From Methanoregulaceae archaeon (lineage in GTDB: Archaea; Halobacteriota; Methanomicrobia; Methanomicrobiales; Methanospirillaceae), in the NCBI GenBank assembly GCA_021371995.1, contig JAJFVA010000020.1, positions 62,001 through 126,000 of the forward strand: a DNA stretch of 64,000 nucleotides, read 5' to 3'. The notes under the pieces are model-generated. The model saw nothing but the letters and a program-made list of their open reading frames with translations, was not told where the DNA came from and did no database searches. The position numbers and the translations under genes were made by a program. Shown here piece by piece: positions 33,939 through 43,951 of this stretch. Positions within the stretch are counted from its first letter, which is position 1, and each line of letters opens with the position of its first letter.

Positions 33939-36584
33939 TCACCCCTGCTTCCCCCCTGCCCGCTTTTTCAGTTCGTAGAGCTTCCCGAGTGCCTCACGAG
34001 GAGAGAGGGAATCCGGGTCAAGTTTCTTCAGGTCACTTACGACAGGATGTTCCATAAGGGGTGGTACATCGACAAGCAACATCTGGGTATACCGCTGTAG
34101 CCTCGATCCCCCCGTTCTTTCACCACGGATGATCTCCTCCATAACTCCATTCGCCCTTGCAGTTACCTTCCCCGGCAACCCTGCAAGGGAGGCAACATGG
34201 ATCCCATAACTCCGGTCAGTGGCGCCCGGTATCAGCTTCCGGAGGAATACCACGTCGGTGCCTGTATCCTTAACAGCAAAATGGTAGGTCCGGACCCTTT
34301 TCAGGTCCTGTTCAGCGGAGGCGATTTCATGGAAATGAGTGGCAAAGAGGGTTTTTGGCCCAAAAGCCGCTTTTCCGTGAAGGAATTCAAGTACCGCCCG
34401 GGCTATGCAGTACCCATCAAGCGTGCTTGTTCCCCTTCCGATCTCATCAAGTATGACAAGGCTCCTGGCGGTCATGTTATTCAGGATGTTAGCAAGCTCG
34501 ATCATCTCAACCATAAAAGTGCTCTGGCCTGAAGCGAGATCGTCAAACGCCCCGACCCTGGTAAAGATCCGGTCCACCACTCCAATCCGTGCATGGGCTG
34601 CTGGGACAAATGAGCCGGCCTGGGCCATTACTGCGGTAAGGGCAACCGCCCGCATATACGTGGATTTCCCTGCCATGTTTGCCCCGGTAATGATCAGAAT
34701 CTGGGAATCGTTTCCTGAAAGGACCGTGTCGTTTGGGACAAAACCCCCTTTCATCCCCTGCTCCACAACCGGATGCCTCCCTTCCCGGATCAGGATATCC
34801 AGGGACTCATCCAGCACCGGTCGTGTATAATTGTTGATGGCGGCGGTCTCGGCAAGTGCCGCTGCGGTATCGATTCCAGCTATCCCCCGGGCGACTGACT
34901 GAAGAGACGGGATTCCTTCTGTAAGCCTTTCGATCAGGGATGCAAAAAGTACCTGCTCAAGTGAGGCCAGCCTGTCCTCTGCTTCCGCAATGAGCGCTTC
35001 CTGCTCCTTTAATTCAGGGATCGTAAACCGTTCTCCTGATGCGGTCGTCTGTTTTCTCTGGTAGTAAGGGGGGACAAGCGCAAGGTTTGGCTTCGTAACC
35101 TCGATATAATAACCAAAAACCGAGTTATAACCGACTTTGAGTGATTTTATCCCTGTATTTTCCCTTTCCCTCTGCTGGAGTGCGATGATCCAATCCTTTC
35201 CCGACATTGTCCGGAAACGGAGTTCATCGAGCATGGGATCATATCCCTGCCGTATCACCCCGCCATGGCGGATCATGGCAGGAGGATCGTCCGTAATCGC
35301 TGAGGCAATCAGGGGAGCAATCCATTCTTCGTCCACCAGGTCGCCGCATGAACCGGCAAGTTCAACAGGGAGGTCAGGATCATCGAGCTCTGACCGGAGG
35401 GATGGAAGGAGATTAAGGGTGTGGGCCAGTGCGATAAGATCCCTTGGTCCGGCATTTTTACACGCAATCCGCCCTGCAATCCTCCCGATATCCGCAACCT
35501 CTCCAAGGATCTCCCTGACCCCGGCCCTCACCCCGGCCCTCGTGGAAAAGTACTCCACCATATCAAGTCGCCGGTTAATTGCAGATACCGATAATAATGG
35601 TGCAGCAAGCATGCTCCGCAGAAGACGGTTTCCCATCGGTGTCTTTGTCAGGTTGAGGATGGAGAGAAGGGTCGCATCCCCGGGTCGTCCCCTGATACTT
35701 TCCAGGATTTCAAGATTCCGGAGAGTTATTCCATCGATCAGGCATGACTCCCCGGCCTGGCGGAATGAGATCTGCTGTACATGCGACAGGTCAAGCCGCT
35801 GGGTTTCCTTGGCATAGCAGAGAACCATGGCCGCTGCCAAAATAACCGGAGGATTCGATTCAATACCAAATCCCGCAAGAACCTGTACTTTGAAATGTTC
35901 CACGAGGACTCTTTTTGCAGAGTAAAGGTCTGGCTCACTTTCTCCTGTAGAAGTGACCACAACACCACATCGCTTCACCGCGTCACCAATCTCTCTCATC
36001 ATGCTTTCCGGCATGAGGCATTCATAGGGACGATACCTTGCTATTTCAGAGATAAGGGAGCCTTTTTCCAATTCACCCGGACATGTGGTTACGATGAATT
36101 CTCCTGTTGTAATATCGAGAAATGCCAGCCCCCACTGGGCTGACCCTGGATCGGCAGCCACTGCCATAAGATAGCGGGCCTGGGAGGATTCGATCATCTC
36201 CTCATCGATCACGGTTCCCGGGGTGATAATACGCACAACTTCACGCCGGACAATTCCTTTCGCGTTCCGGGCATCTTCCACCTGGTCACAGAGAGCGACT
36301 TTGTATCCTTTGGCAATCAGCCGGGCGATGTATCCTTCAACGGCATGGCAGGGCACTCCTGCGAGCGGGATCTTCTGTCCCCCGGAATCTTTGGAGCGGG
36401 AGGTGAGGGTTATCTCGAGCTCCCGTGAGACCGTTTCCGCATCACCGCCAAATGTCTCATAGAAATCACCGATATGGAAGAGGAGGATTGCATCCCTGTG
36501 CTGCTCTTTTATCGACCAGTACTGTGCCATGGCAGGGGTCATCCTGCCGGGCTTAGCTGCCGGCCCTTCCTCTCCTTTTGCCAT
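33939..36584 (-). CDS. mutS: DNA mismatch repair protein MutS
   Basis: 881 residues. The mismatch-recognition domain starts with TPAMAQYWSIKEQHRDAILL and has the intercalating Phe-x-Glu in GDFYETFG. The ATPase has the Walker A ITGANMAGKSTYMRA, signature DDLASGQSTFMVEM and Walker B LVILDEIGRGTSTLDG, followed by FATHFHEI. Length is typical of MutS1. It is the first gene of the mutS-mutL pair. Confidence 0.96.
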   Translation of the reverse strand: MAKGEEGPAAKPGRMTPAMAQYWSIKEQHRDAILLFHIGDFYETFGGDAETVSRELEITLTSRSKDSGGQKIPLAGVPCHAVEGYIARLIAKGYKVALCDQVEDARNAKGIVRREVVRIITPGTVIDEEMIESSQARYLMAVAADPGSAQWGLAFLDITTGEFIVTTCPGELEKGSLISEIARYRPYECLMPESMMREIGDAVKRCGVVVTSTGESEPDLYSAKRVLVEHFKVQVLAGFGIESNPPVILAAAMVLCYAKETQRLDLSHVQQISFRQAGESCLIDGITLRNLEILESIRGRPGDATLLSILNLTKTPMGNRLLRSMLAAPLLSVSAINRRLDMVEYFSTRAGVRAGVREILGEVADIGRIAGRIACKNAGPRDLIALAHTLNLLPSLRSELDDPDLPVELAGSCGDLVDEEWIAPLIASAITDDPPAMIRHGGVIRQGYDPMLDELRFRTMSGKDWIIALQQRERENTGIKSLKVGYNSVFGYYIEVTKPNLALVPPYYQRKQTTASGERFTIPELKEQEALIAEAEDRLASLEQVLFASLIERLTEGIPSLQSVARGIAGIDTAAALAETAAINNYTRPVLDESLDILIREGRHPVVEQGMKGGFVPNDTVLSGNDSQILIITGANMAGKSTYMRAVALTAVMAQAGSFVPAAHARIGVVDRIFTRVGAFDDLASGQSTFMVEMIELANILNNMTARSLVILDEIGRGTSTLDGYCIARAVLEFLHGKAAFGPKTLFATHFHEIASAEQDLKRVRTYHFAVKDTGTDVVFLRKLIPGATDRSYGIHVASLAGLPGKVTARANGVMEEIIRGERTGGSRLQRYTQMLLVDVPPLMEHPVVSDLKKLDPDSLSPREALGKLYELKKRAGGKQG

Positions 36585-36677
36585 TGTACAGATGATCGCA
36601 ATACGATGAGAAATGCATACCGATCCAGCCTGCCAGGCACGTTATATTCATGGGACAAGGGGACCAGGTATCTGTTC

Positions 36678-36941
36678 ATGAGCCTCCAGGAGTACCCCTT
36701 TCCGGTCACAATTTCCCTCGCCCTGGTAGCGTTTTTCCTGCTGTCCGGGTGCAGTGACCTTGCTTCCAAGGACACTCCGCAGCTTACATTGGCCCCGTTC
36801 CCTATGCAGCCGCCAACACCCCCGGTTCCTGAATCGGTTACACTTTCTGTTCCACCTTCGCATCCCGTGTTGGGAGGGCCTATGACTCCTGGAAAAGGGG
36901 TCCCGTCCAACAGTCTAAATAGTCTGCCCTTCACACCATGA
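36678..36941 (+). CDS. Small proline-rich lipoprotein
   Basis: 87 residues from the ATG at 36678. A hydrophobic segment ends in LLSGCSD, a lipobox, and the mature part is rich in Pro, Thr and Ser without a recognisable fold. The frame stays open upstream through mutS on the other strand, with another ATG at 36606. It ends 13 bp before the YyaL-type gene, so it could be co-transcribed. Coding status is moderate. Confidence 0.4.
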   Translation: MSLQEYPFPVTISLALVAFFLLSGCSDLASKDTPQLTLAPFPMQPPTPPVPESVTLSVPPSHPVLGGPMTPGKGVPSNSLNSLPFTP

Positions 36942-36954
36942 GCATTGGATACTG

Positions 36955-39090
36955 ATGACGGGACTGGAAGAGGGGAACAGGGACGCAGAACCGGATAGCG
37001 GGCGTGTACCCAACAGGCTTATCAGCGAGGTGAGCCCTTACCTCCTCCAGCATGCCTGGAACCCTGTGGGGTGGTATGCATGGGGCAACGAGGCATTTGC
37101 CAGGGCAGAAGAGGAAGACAAGCCGGTGTTTCTTTCGATCGGTTATGCCACATGCCACTGGTGTCACGTGATGGAACGAGAGTCGTTTGAAGACCCAAAG
37201 GTTGCCCGCATAATCAATTCCCTTTTTGTACCGGTGAAGGTGGACCGGGAGGAGCGGCCCGACCTTGACTCGCTCTACATGATGGCAAGCCAGGTACTCT
37301 CCGCCGGAGGGGGATGGCCGCTGAATGTTATAATTACCCCGGATAAAAAACCATTCTTTGCCATGACCTACATCCCCCGGGAAAGAAGGTTTGGAACTCC
37401 TGGTATTATCGAAATTCTCACAGAGATCGGGAGGATGTGGAGAGAGTCCCGCCCTGAACTTCTTGAAACTGCGGGTAGTGTTGCGGAATCTCTTTCAAAA
37501 ATACAAAAGAGGGGGGGGATGCTTCGGCGAAATATACCCGATGCAGGTTTCGAGGAACTTTTTCTCCGTTTTGACAAGATAAACGGCGGCTTTGGAAATG
37601 CCCCGAAATTTCCTCTCCCTCAAAACCTGCTTTTCCTTCTCCGCTATTCACACCTTAAAAGGGAGGGGCGGGCGGTCCGGATGACGGAAAAGACACTCCG
37701 CTCCATGGCGATGGGGGGCATATATGACCAACTGGGTTCAGGTTTCCACCGTTACTCGACAGATTCGCGCTGGCTTGTACCTCACTTTGAAAAGATGCTC
37801 TATGATCAGGCGTCCCTTGTCATGCTGTATGCCGAGGCATACCAGGCCACGGGGAATGAATTGTTCGGAAAGATTGCGACAGAGTGCCTGGAGTATGTGC
37901 TCCGTGAGATGACTGCACCGGAAGGAGGATTTTTTTCAGCCCAGGATGCGGACACGGAAGGAGAAGAAGGAGGGTATTATCTCTGGACAAAAAAGGAAGT
38001 CGAAAATCTCCTTGAAAAGGAGACGGCAGGAATCGTAACCGGGGTCTGGCACCTGACAACCGCTGGAAATTATATTGACCCGGTGACCGGAGAGAGGACG
38101 GGAAAAAATATCCTCCATTTTCCAAGGGAACCCGAAGATTTCGCGTCCCGGATGGGTATAACGGTTGAGAGACTCTCCACGATCCTTTCAAATGCCCGAA
38201 GTGTCCTTCTTACAGCGCGACAGGATCGTCATCCCCCCCTTACCGATGACAAGATCCTGGCGGACTGGAACGGGCTCATGATTGCAGCCTTTGCAGGGGC
38301 ATCCCGGGTCTTTGATGAACCGCGTTACCGGGATGCAGCCGGCCGGGCAGCCGGCTTCATCCTGGCCACAATGCGGGACTCTGACGGCCAGATCCTACAC
38401 CGGTACAGAAACGGCCAGGCCGGCATCACCGGGCAGGCAGCAGATTATGCTTTTCTCATCTTCGGTCTGACCGAACTGTACATGGCAACGTTCGATCCCG
38501 CATATCTTTCTTCCGCAGTGGAACTGGAAGGGCATTTTTATTCACAGTTCTGGGACCCTGTACACGGAGGATACTTTACTGCACCGGGAACACAGGACGA
38601 TCTAATTGCCCGACAAAAGGAGTTCTATGACGGGGCGCTCCCCTCCCCCAATTCCGTTGCTTTCACAAATCTCCTCAGGCTTACCATGCTTACCGGGAAT
38701 ACTTCCTTTGAGAAACGTGCTTCTGACCTTGCCCGCCTTTATACAGGCCTCCTTGAACAATCACCGGCAGGATACACGTTCTTCCTCTCCGGGCTCTGCC
38801 TTCTATTCGGGCCATCCTCCGAGATTGTCATCAGTGAAGGTCCTGAAGGTGATCCGGCAAAGAACATTGCCGATGCCCTGAACACCCGGTATCTGCCTTT
38901 CACAGTGGTCCTGCTGAAAAATTCAGGAAACGAGAATGCTCTTGCAACGATTGCCCCGTTTACCAGGGAAATGAGCCCGATTGACCGGAAGACTGCCGCA
39001 TATGTCTGCTCCCGTCATGCATGTTCCGTACCTGTGACGGGAGTAAAAGAACTGCTCGAATCAATAGAGATGAGGACAGTGCAGGAGTAA
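36955..39090 (+). CDS. YyaL/spermatogenesis-associated 20-like protein (DUF255 thioredoxin-like)
   Basis: 711 residues. The N-terminal thioredoxin-like domain has [12 protein letters not shown], the CxxC motif [14 protein letters not shown] and [13 protein letters not shown]. The rest is an alpha/alpha-toroid like N-acylglucosamine 2-epimerases, with [29 protein letters not shown] and LPSPNSVAF. The family is widespread and its reaction unknown, probably redox or thiol-related with a sugar-like substrate. Confidence 0.88.
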   Translation: MTGLEEGNRDAEPDSGRVPNRLISEVSPYLLQHAWNPVGWYAWGNEAFARAEEEDKPVFLSIGYATCHWCHVMERESFEDPKVARIINSLFVPVKVDREERPDLDSLYMMASQVLSAGGGWPLNVIITPDKKPFFAMTYIPRERRFGTPGIIEILTEIGRMWRESRPELLETAGSVAESLSKIQKRGGMLRRNIPDAGFEELFLRFDKINGGFGNAPKFPLPQNLLFLLRYSHLKREGRAVRMTEKTLRSMAMGGIYDQLGSGFHRYSTDSRWLVPHFEKMLYDQASLVMLYAEAYQATGNELFGKIATECLEYVLREMTAPEGGFFSAQDADTEGEEGGYYLWTKKEVENLLEKETAGIVTGVWHLTTAGNYIDPVTGERTGKNILHFPREPEDFASRMGITVERLSTILSNARSVLLTARQDRHPPLTDDKILADWNGLMIAAFAGASRVFDEPRYRDAAGRAAGFILATMRDSDGQILHRYRNGQAGITGQAADYAFLIFGLTELYMATFDPAYLSSAVELEGHFYSQFWDPVHGGYFTAPGTQDDLIARQKEFYDGALPSPNSVAFTNLLRLTMLTGNTSFEKRASDLARLYTGLLEQSPAGYTFFLSGLCLLFGPSSEIVISEGPEGDPAKNIADALNTRYLPFTVVLLKNSGNENALATIAPFTREMSPIDRKTAAYVCSRHACSVPVTGVKELLESIEMRTVQE

Positions 39091-39102
39091 TCTTAAAAAA
39101 TA

Positions 39103-39579
39103 TCAGATATTTCTCAACGCAACCATGTCCTTTACCCCTGTCAGTCTCCAGACAAGGGAGCGTTCCTCGAGAGCGATCGCCTCAGGGGGATCCTGCGGCG
39201 AGTGCCCGAGCGCTGCAAGGATGTTGGTTGAGAGCTTGCGCCCTTTGATCAGGCTGACAAATTCCTCACGGATGATCTTCTTGTCAATGGAATCGGTCAC
39301 TTCCTCAAGGTAACCCTGAAGGGTGATGAATGTGTAGCAGGAAAGGTCCCTGGTATATTTTTCTACTTCAACCGCAACGTAAGGGCTCTTCCTGAAATAC
39401 TCGATCTTTTTGCCGTACTTTGTCGAGAGAAAGTGGAGGAATTTGCCGTCAAAAACATACAGGAAGGGGGCAATATACGGGTATTTTTCTCCCTGGAACG
39501 CGATGCGGCAGACATATCCTTCCTCGATAAGATGGTCATAGTCCTGCTTCTCCATGCGGGGAATTTTTACGATATCCAT
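39103..39579 (-). CDS. Pyridoxamine 5'-phosphate oxidase family protein (NimA-like)
   Basis: 158 residues, a split-barrel flavin-binding protein. The N-terminal MDIVKIPRMEKQDYDHLIEE and the YVCRIAF, PYIAPFLYVFDGKFLHFLS and VAVEVEKY segments resemble 5-nitroimidazole-resistance-type members of the group. Substrate unknown. Distinct from the member at 16833. Convergent with the YyaL-type gene, 12 bp apart. Confidence 0.78.
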   Translation of the reverse strand: MDIVKIPRMEKQDYDHLIEEGYVCRIAFQGEKYPYIAPFLYVFDGKFLHFLSTKYGKKIEYFRKSPYVAVEVEKYTRDLSCYTFITLQGYLEEVTDSIDKKIIREEFVSLIKGRKLSTNILAALGHSPQDPPEAIALEERSLVWRLTGVKDMVALRNI

Positions 39580-39716
39580 GGGGGACTCCTTCTCTCCTCA
39601 ATAGCAGCGGGGGTCACATAAATTTTTGTAATTCGCATTCATGAAAAAAATACCTGTGCCAGGTAATCTCTTACCCGGCCTACGGATGGAAACGCTCTTG
39701 GACCTTGCGGATCTGG

Positions 39717-41153
39717 TCATTTTTGCACCTTCTCCACTGGATATCCTGAATTGATATATCCGGTCATTCCACCGAGAATATTTGCCAGGCGCGGGTATCC
39801 TTCCTTCGCAAGAATGCTTGCTGCGAGGGAGCCTTTGTACCCGGCATCACAGTAAGCTGCAACCAGCCGATCACGGGGCACCTCATGGAGCCTTCCGGGG
39901 AGCTCTCCTATGTAGATATGGTGCGCACCCGGAATCCTGCCGACCCTTGCGACATTTCCGATATCCCGCACGTCAAGAAGGAAGATATCTTCCCTCTTCA
40001 ATTTCCCTGCAAGATCATGGACACTCCATGCCTCAATCCGGCCGATAGAGCTTCCGGACTTGAAATAGGCGGGGAAACCACCTGCAAGGTATCCCTTCAG
40101 GTTATCGTATCCCAGCCGGACAAAATGCCTGCTTACCTCAACAAGGCCGCAGTTGAAGTCATCCACGATGATGATGGGAGTATCATAGGTGAGGAACCAT
40201 CCGGCAAAAGCAGGAATGCCCTCTTTCCAGATCGAGAGGCTTGCCGGGATGTGCCCGCCGGCAAATGAGGTCGGTGAGCGGATATCAAGGATCTGGACTT
40301 TTCCCTGCAGTTCCTTAATCTCTTTCACTGGATAAGCCAGTAAATCCGGAAGGCGATGAAGGACAGGGGCGCCCTCTTTGTTCAGCATCTCCATCTTACT
40401 AAAATAAGGAGGCAGATAATGGTGCTCGGTCACCTTTTTTTGTATGAACTCCTCTTTTGAGAGGACCAGGAGAGGATTTGTCTTCTTTTCATACCCGACC
40501 GTAGTAAACTCATGATCGCTGATCTCAGACCCGCATACTGATCCGGCTCCGTGTGCAGGAAAGACGATGGTCCCGTCGCCAAGCAAAAGGATCTTTTCCT
40601 TGATGCTTCTGTAGAGCATTTCTGATACCTCCGGTCTTTTCTCAGGACCGAAGAAATCGGTACGGCCCACCTCGCCTGCAAAAAGTGCATCTCCAGTACA
40701 GACTGCAAAGGGGATACCGCCTACTTCCGTATCAGTCACCACCACTGATATGCTCTCAAGCGTGTGGCCAGGGGTCTCGATGATCCGAAGTTCAACCGGG
40801 CCAAGTCTGAAACTGTCCCCTTCTTTCACCTTATTCCCATAGGCAAAGTCCATCTGGCGGCCATGGTAAATTGCCGCACCTGTATGCCCGGCGAGTTCAA
40901 GCGACCCAATAACATAATCCTCATTCCGGTGAGTCTCGATTATGTGCGTGATCCTTACACCAAGCTCCCTCGCAAGGTCAAGGTAAACCTCACAGTCCCT
41001 CCTTGGGTCAATAACGGCAGCCGTTCCCCCTGCACTGATGAAATAGGAGTTGTGAGAGATGCCTTCCGATGATATTTTCCGGATAATCATGGATATGCCC
41101 AATCCGGGAAATTGCGTCTCCCTTTCAATATAGTTTTCGAACGTATTTTCCAC
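39717..41153 (-). CDS. Metallo-beta-lactamase fold protein fused to two rhodanese domains
   Basis: 478 residues. Residues 22-220 are an MBL fold (SYFISAGGTAAVIDPRRD, PGHTLES, CTGDALFAGEVGRTD, PAHGAGS). Residues 280-375 and 385-475 are rhodanese domains. In the second, Cys435 in AAYCDAGYKGS is the expected sulfur carrier; the first has no cysteine at the loop position. The main MBL metal motif HxHxDH reads H75-R-N-E-D79-Y, so two His ligands are missing. The architecture suggests persulfide or sulfur transfer chemistry. The start may be the GTG at 41153 or the ATG at 41090, where the conserved part begins. Confidence 0.85.
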   Translation of the reverse strand: MENTFENYIERETQFPGLGISMIIRKISSEGISHNSYFISAGGTAAVIDPRRDCEVYLDLARELGVRITHIIETHRNEDYVIGSLELAGHTGAAIYHGRQMDFAYGNKVKEGDSFRLGPVELRIIETPGHTLESISVVVTDTEVGGIPFAVCTGDALFAGEVGRTDFFGPEKRPEVSEMLYRSIKEKILLLGDGTIVFPAHGAGSVCGSEISDHEFTTVGYEKKTNPLLVLSKEEFIQKKVTEHHYLPPYFSKMEMLNKEGAPVLHRLPDLLAYPVKEIKELQGKVQILDIRSPTSFAGGHIPASLSIWKEGIPAFAGWFLTYDTPIIIVDDFNCGLVEVSRHFVRLGYDNLKGYLAGGFPAYFKSGSSIGRIEAWSVHDLAGKLKREDIFLLDVRDIGNVARVGRIPGAHHIYIGELPGRLHEVPRDRLVAAYCDAGYKGSLAASILAKEGYPRLANILGGMTGYINSGYPVEKVQK

Positions 41154-41196
41154 ATGGGTTAGTCTAAAGTCCTCCCCGGCCCCAGACTTTTATCAG

Positions 41197-41883
41197 ATGA
41201 CCGGCCCCTTCACGTCCCTGCTCTTTGACATGGACAATACCCTCTTTGACCTGGTTTCTGCAAAGATGCGGGCATGCGGGGAGGTAACAAGGAGGATAGG
41301 GGCCGGGACTGCAGAGGATCTCTTCTCATATTTTCTCCGTAAGCAGGGTGGCTTTGAAGATCCCGGGAATATCCGGGATTTCATGATGGACCATTCCTGC
41401 TATGATGATGACCTCTACATGGAATGCGTATCGCTGTATCGCGAAGAAAAACTCCGGTATCTCGCCCCGTATCCTGGCGTGAAGGATACCCTGTTACTCC
41501 TGAAAGCATCCGGTTTTCGCATGGGTATTGTAACAGATGCCCACCTGCCTGATACCAGCCTGCGCCTCGGCAGGACAGGGCTTGCCCGGTTCTTCGATCA
41601 TATCATTACTCATGAAATCACCGGGGCACACAAGCCAAGCACCCTCCCTTTCCTCTGTGCTCTGGTCCGGCTGAACGCAACTGCAAAAGAGACGGTGCTT
41701 GTCGGGGACAGCCCGCGAAGGGACATCGCGCCGGGGGTTGTCCTTGGCATGCGAACGGTATATGCCCGGTATGGTGACCGGTTCTCCCGCCCTACCCGCG
41801 ATGGGGGGGCAGACCACGCAATCGATTCTTTTGCCGAGCTTCTGGGCATCCTGGGGCTTGATGGTGACCGTTACTGTCTGTGA
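41197..41883 (+). CDS. HAD family hydrolase
   Basis: 228 residues. HAD motif I is LLFDMDNTLFDLV (both Asp present); motif II is in GIVTDAH; motif III is near HKPSTLPF; motif IV is GDSPRRDI. The helical cap lies between residues 20 and 95. Substrate is probably a phosphorylated small molecule, such as a nucleotide or phosphoglycolate. Divergent from the MBL-rhodanese gene. After the stop, a 31-codon ATG frame at 41934-42026 is too short to call. Confidence 0.85.
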   Translation: MTGPFTSLLFDMDNTLFDLVSAKMRACGEVTRRIGAGTAEDLFSYFLRKQGGFEDPGNIRDFMMDHSCYDDDLYMECVSLYREEKLRYLAPYPGVKDTLLLLKASGFRMGIVTDAHLPDTSLRLGRTGLARFFDHIITHEITGAHKPSTLPFLCALVRLNATAKETVLVGDSPRRDIAPGVVLGMRTVYARYGDRFSRPTRDGGADHAIDSFAELLGILGLDGDRYCL

Positions 41884-42086
41884 CAATGCAAAATCGGCAC
41901 CCGTTCTTTCCCCACGCAAAGGATCTTTCCCCATGAGTAATCCGGATCCTGATGTTTTTTCCACAATTTATGAGGGGGTCTTTCCAGGATTCCGAATGGT
42001 CCGGGATACTAACACGGTGAATTGACAGATTTGCTACAGGGGAAATCCCTGATATGAGAGACTTCCGGCGGTTGATTCCCAGGATA

Positions 42087-42098
42087 TTTCTTTAAACT
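42087..42098 (+). promoter_or_regulatory. TATA box of the SRAP gene
   Basis: TTTCTTTAAACT is centred about 26 nt before the ATG at 42119, the spacing expected if transcription begins at the start codon (leaderless). Confidence 0.45.
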
Positions 42099-42118
42099 GG
42101 AAGAATGCAGTTACATCC

Positions 42119-42805
42119 ATGTGCGGGAGATTCACCATCACCGTTACTATCGGACTCCCGGAACGCTTCGGTGTGGCGCACTGCAAAGTTCCCCTTTTAC
42201 CGCGTTATAATATCGCTCCATCGCAACCCGTTCCGGTAATCACGCATCCTTTCGGATCCATACGGGAATGCCAGGAAATGACCTGGGGCCTTATCCCATC
42301 CACTTCAAAGGACCCGACACATAGCCCCCGGCCCATCAATGCACGAGCTGAGACCCTGCATGAACGATCCACCTTCCGGCCATTGCTCAGTTCCCGCCGG
42401 TGCCTCATCCCTGCAACCGGATTTTACGAATGGGTGAGATCCGGAAAGTCATCCATCCCTTACTATATTCACTGTAAGAACGGTGACTTCTTTGCCTTAG
42501 CAGGCCTCTGGGATGCATGGAAAGCCCCTGACGGACTATTCCGAAAGACGTTTACGATCATCACAACCCGGCCAAACCCACTGGTCGCCAGGTATCATGA
42601 CCGGATGCCTGCGATACTCCTGCCAGAGAACGAAGCCCGCTGGCTCGATTTCATGACACCGTCCAACAAAGAACTAAAGGAGTTGCTCTCACCGTATCCT
42701 GAAGAATATCTCACCGCACATCGGGTATCACTGGCGGTCAACGACCCTATGCATGAAGATGCCTCACTCATTAAAAGAGATGAGGGAGGTGTACTGCCGG
42801 TCTGA
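42119..42805 (+). CDS. SRAP domain protein (YedK/HMCES family)
   Basis: 228 residues. This family crosslinks to abasic sites in single-stranded DNA through Cys2, and the sequence begins MCGRFTI with Cys2 in place. RYNIAPSQPVPVI, the CLIPATGFYEW glutamate region and a late YHDRMPAIL histidine complete the active site. It probably protects stalled forks. Transcribed alone; convergent with the peroxiredoxin, 6 bp apart. Confidence 0.93.
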   Translation: MCGRFTITVTIGLPERFGVAHCKVPLLPRYNIAPSQPVPVITHPFGSIRECQEMTWGLIPSTSKDPTHSPRPINARAETLHERSTFRPLLSSRRCLIPATGFYEWVRSGKSSIPYYIHCKNGDFFALAGLWDAWKAPDGLFRKTFTIITTRPNPLVARYHDRMPAILLPENEARWLDFMTPSNKELKELLSPYPEEYLTAHRVSLAVNDPMHEDASLIKRDEGGVLPV

Positions 42806-42811
42806 TACTCC

Positions 42812-43294
42812 TTACCCCTTGAGCTCGCGCAGTTTATTCCTGACTTCTTCAACGTGATTATGCACGTTTACTTTCCGCCATACTGCAGCAATGGTGCCCT
42901 TGGGATCGATAAGGAATGTGCTTCGCTCAATGTTCAGGAATCCCTTGAGCAACACTCGGTCTTTCCAGACATTGTAGGCAATAAGGACACTGTGTTCCTC
43001 GTCAGAAAGGAGGCGAAACCGCAGCCCCTGCTTTGTGGTGAATTTCTGGTGGCTGTCCGGTGAATCGGCACTTATCCCAACGATTTCTGCGCCGAGTGCC
43101 GCGAACTCCTCAAGCGCATCAGAGAATCCTTTCGCTTCGATCGTGCACCCGGGAGTGTTATCTTTCGGGTAAAAGTAGAGCACGAGCCATTTTCCTGCAT
43201 AATCCTTCAAACAGTATTCTTCTCCTTCTGCATCGGGCAGGCAGAACGAGGGTGCAGGCCTTCCTGTCATTTGATCACTGGTAAAATCCGGCAT
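42812..43294 (-). CDS. Peroxiredoxin, BCP/PrxQ type
   Basis: 160 residues. It reduces peroxides through Cys50 in FYPKDNTPGCTIEA. The partner cysteine usually five residues later is absent; Cys18 and Cys28 remain, so it is either a 1-Cys type or uses an atypical resolving Cys. SADSPDSHQKFTTK and FLIDPKGTI are family-like. AGGGGT lies about 9 nt before the ATG, behind a TATA-like box at 43330-43340. Confidence 0.92.
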   Translation of the reverse strand: MPDFTSDQMTGRPAPSFCLPDAEGEEYCLKDYAGKWLVLYFYPKDNTPGCTIEAKGFSDALEEFAALGAEIVGISADSPDSHQKFTTKQGLRFRLLSDEEHSVLIAYNVWKDRVLLKGFLNIERSTFLIDPKGTIAAVWRKVNVHNHVEEVRNKLRELKG

Positions 43295-43329
43295 GTCATA
43301 GACCCCTGAACCAGATAGGTCAGGAATGG

Positions 43330-43340
43330 TTAAAAATAAC
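43330..43340 (-). promoter_or_regulatory. TATA-like box before the peroxiredoxin
   Basis: GTTATTTTTAA on the minus strand, about 40 nt before the ATG at 43294, in a 241-bp gap. A perfect palindrome GGAGTACTCC lies further upstream at 43372-43381. Confidence 0.35.
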
Positions 43341-43535
43341 GCGGGGCAGGCGCCGGTCGTGCCGGGAACTAGGAGTACTCCCCGGCCGGATGGATTTGAG
43401 GGCGTGCCTGTATAATTAAGTAAGAGATAAAGGGCTGACCGGGATTCCGTCTAATTATCAAAAACCTGCTGCAAACTGAAAAAGTATGACGTGCAGAACA
43501 AGAGATCCGTGAGATCCCGGCCTCTTCTCGGATTT

Positions 43536-43856
43536 TTAACGGTTGAGCGATGCGCCCCAGATCGTATGCTCATAGCGCTGGGCCATCTCTGACCCGCGGA
43601 GACAGAACTTCTGGTATTTCAGGCCTGCCTCTTTCCCAATCGGGCACTGGGGGCAGGCGCATCCCTTGTCCTCGCTGATACACATGAAGCTCTTACCAAG
43701 CACGCAGAAGAGTTTCTCTCCGGCTTTCGATGCACAGGTGTTGTAAGTCGGGCAGGCCGGGCAGGGACATTTCGATTTGAGATCGGCAACGGTATCTGCC
43801 TGTTCTTTCGGAGTCTTTTTACGGATACCATCCATTGTCTGTTCAAACTTGTCCAT
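43536..43856 (-). CDS. Cysteine-rich DUF2769 protein
   Basis: 106 residues with about a dozen cysteines in CxC, CxxC and CxxxxC spacings between residues 29 and 85 (KCPCPACPTYNTC, LFCVLG, GCACPQCPIGKEAG, FCLRG). These could bind iron-sulfur clusters or zinc. The family is found in methanogens and is not characterised. It has no membrane or signal segment. Single gene, downstream of a 79% AT stretch at its 5' side. Confidence 0.75.
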   Translation of the reverse strand: MDKFEQTMDGIRKKTPKEQADTVADLKSKCPCPACPTYNTCASKAGEKLFCVLGKSFMCISEDKGCACPQCPIGKEAGLKYQKFCLRGSEMAQRYEHTIWGASLNR

Positions 43857-43951
43857 TGCTCCACCACAAGTGAAAGAGTAAAAGTGTATTTATATATTTT
43901 ACGCAGAATACGAATTCGCCAATGGGTTTAGTAGAGAACGAAAAGGGGTAT

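Noticed and set aside
35515-35545. Short direct repeat (GGCCCTC) inside mutS
   Set aside because: It simply encodes a repeated RAGV segment within an intact helix region of MutS; no sign of expansion.
41934-42026. 31-codon plus-strand frame starting MSNPDPDVFSTIYEG
   Set aside because: Very short; AAAGGA is 9 nt upstream, so translation is conceivable, but no other support.
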